Source of the DNA: JAHQVI01 sp964407075 | Lineage (GTDB): Bacteria; Pseudomonadota; Alphaproteobacteria; Rhizobiales; Rhodomicrobiaceae | Length of the DNA stretch: 6,477 nucleotides | Direction: 5' to 3' | Assembly (NCBI GenBank): GCA_964407075.1 | Contig: CAYOUE010000176.1 | Coordinates: forward strand, 1-6,477 | Shown here: positions 6,040-6,477 of the stretch, piece by piece | Numbering within the stretch: position 1 is the first letter of the stretch | How the letters are laid out: every line of letters starts with the position of its first letter | Translations under genes and position numbers: made by a program | Notes under the pieces: generated by a model | Databases searched by the model: none | What the model was told of the DNA's origin: nothing | The model's input: the letters and a program-made list of their open reading frames with translations, nothing else

Positions 6040-6090
6040 GCCTTCGAATATCGTATGCACGCATCGGTTGACATATTCCCGAAATCGCTG

Positions 6091-6105
6091 CGGCGCGTTG
6101 CGCCG
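6091..6105 (+). repeat. GC-only hairpin in the dnaX upstream region
   Basis: CGGCGC (6091-6096) pairs with GCGCCG (6100-6105) around GTT. There is no T-run after it. It overlaps the -35 of the candidate dnaX promoter. Confidence 0.45.
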
Positions 6106-6125
6106 GGAGCGGCGGGCTGCTAGCT
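6097..6125 (+). promoter_or_regulatory. weak candidate promoter for dnaX
   Basis: GTTGCG (6097-6102), 17 bases, CTAGCT (6120-6125) partly fits CTTGAC-N17-CTATAT (TTG in the -35, four of six in the -10). A better -35, TTGACA at 6068-6073, has no -10 at a suitable distance. Transcription from here would begin near 6132. Confidence 0.3.
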
Positions 6126-6134
6126 TCGCAGTGT

Positions 6135-6149
6135 CCGCGCAAGGCGCGG
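6135..6149 (+). repeat. GC-only hairpin in the dnaX leader
   Basis: CCGCGC (6135-6140) pairs with GCGCGG (6144-6149) around AAG, ending six bases before the AGGAG ribosome site. It would sit near the 5' end of the mRNA if the candidate promoter at 6097-6125 is used, and could affect mRNA stability or translation. Confidence 0.45.
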
Positions 6150-6155
6150 CCTCTC

Positions 6156-6160
6156 AGGAG
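6156..6160 (+). promoter_or_regulatory. ribosome binding site of dnaX with long spacing
   Basis: AGGAG ends 14 bases before the ATG at 6175, longer than the usual 5-9. A GAAG at 6170-6173 is too close to serve well. An in-frame stop TGA at 6169-6171 rules out any start between this site and 6175. Confidence 0.55.
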
Positions 6161-6174
6161 AACCGGGCTGAAGA

Positions 6175-6477
6175 ATGAGCGCTGAGACCAGGACCTATCT
6201 CGTTCTGGCGCGGAAATACCGCCCGCAGACATTCGACGACCTGATCGGACAGGACGCTCTCGTCCGCACGCTCAAGAATGCGTTTCAGAGCGGGCGGATC
6301 GCGCAGGCCTACATGCTGACCGGCGTTCGCGGCGTCGGCAAGACGACGACGGCGCGCATTATCGCCCGGGCGCTCAACTACTCCCGGCCCGGCGAGGATG
6401 CCGGCCCCACGATCGACATGCCCGATTTCGGCGAGCATTGCCAGGCGATCATCGAGAGCCGCCACGTCGACGTGGTC
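6175..6477 (+). CDS. dnaX: DNA polymerase III subunit gamma/tau, N-terminal part (3' end outside window)
   Basis: The first 101 residues of DnaX, the ATPase that forms the clamp loader and, as tau, links the replicase cores. The opening LVLARKYRPQTFDDLIGQ (9-25) is the family signature. It is followed by the Walker A motif GVRGVGKTT (50-58) and IIARALN (62-68). In E. coli DnaX four cysteines then bind zinc (64, 73, 76, 79). Here the first is Tyr69 and the PCGVC segment is replaced by PDFGEH, so only the last (Cys89) remains. Rhizobial DnaX proteins, as I recall them, show the same loss. HVDVV at the window edge leads into the usual IEMDAAS segment. The start is fixed by the in-frame stop at 6169-6171 and the AGGAG at 6156-6160. 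The gene diverges from the 76-aa SOS gene. Confidence 0.97.
   Translation, partial: MSAETRTYLVLARKYRPQTFDDLIGQDALVRTLKNAFQSGRIAQAYMLTGVRGVGKTTTARIIARALNYSRPGEDAGPTIDMPDFGEHCQAIIESRHVDVV

Larger units (their letters stand above)
5789..6174. other. 386-base intergenic region between the 76-aa gene and dnaX
   Basis: The two genes diverge from here. The left half is AT-rich (about 5803-5960) and holds the LexA-controlled promoter and an isolated inverted repeat (5937-5952). The right half is GC-rich and holds a DnaA box (6031-6039), two GC hairpins and the dnaX leader. I looked for an SRP RNA gene (often near dnaX) through its conserved GGAAGGAAGCA-type loop and found none on either strand. No open frame with convincing codon use is present. 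Confidence 0.6.

Noticed and set aside
6068..6073. TTGACA as -35 of a dnaX promoter
   Set aside because: The bases 16-18 further on are GC-only (GCGGCG region) and give no -10.
5789..6174. SRP RNA (ffs) gene upstream of dnaX
   Set aside because: The conserved apical loop sequence is absent on both strands and no long hairpin of the right size is seen.
1..6477. CRISPR array, insertion sequence, tRNA or rRNA
   Set aside because: No regularly spaced repeats, transposase motifs, terminal repeats or tRNA-like folds were seen.

Overview
The window looks like a chromosomal segment of a GC-rich alphaproteobacterium, possibly of the Hyphomicrobiales (Rhizobiales) or a close relative. Four things point that way: the alphaproteobacterial form of AddB/AddA followed directly by trxA, a DnaX N-terminus whose zinc-site region resembles rhizobial DnaX as I remember it, promoter-like sites of the CTTGAC-N17-CTATAT type, and an alphaproteobacterial SOS box (GTTC-N7-GTTC). 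No taxon can be fixed without a search.

Layout: positions 1-542 hold the end of addB (nuclease domain). addA follows (539-4039) with a 4-base ATGA overlap, then trxA (4088-4423), all on the + strand and probably one transcription unit, with a possible extra trxA promoter inside the end of addA. A strong hairpin terminator (4450-4483) that can work in both directions separates trxA from a convergent gene on the - strand (4507-5268) for a small 8-stranded outer-membrane beta-barrel protein. This gene has clearly lower third-position GC than its neighbours. Its leader and upstream region hold inverted repeats. Next comes a small - strand gene (5558-5788, 76 aa) that I do not recognise. Its promoter carries a perfect GAAC-N7-GAAC LexA box, so it is probably DNA-damage inducible. 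A 386-base intergenic region (5789-6174) follows, with the SOS promoter at its left end, an isolated perfect palindromic-arm repeat, a perfect DnaA box and two GC hairpins. It leads into the start of dnaX (6175 to the end, + strand, cut by the window).

How the genes relate: AddAB resects double-strand breaks to load RecA, whose activation triggers LexA cleavage. The small gene would then be switched on. DnaX is the clamp-loader/tau subunit of the replicase, and a DnaA box in front of it could tie its expression to replication initiation. TrxA is the general thiol reductant. The outer-membrane gene is functionally unrelated and marks a break in the trxA neighbourhood (folC is the usual partner in many rhizobia). 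The least described element is the LexA-boxed 76-residue protein.
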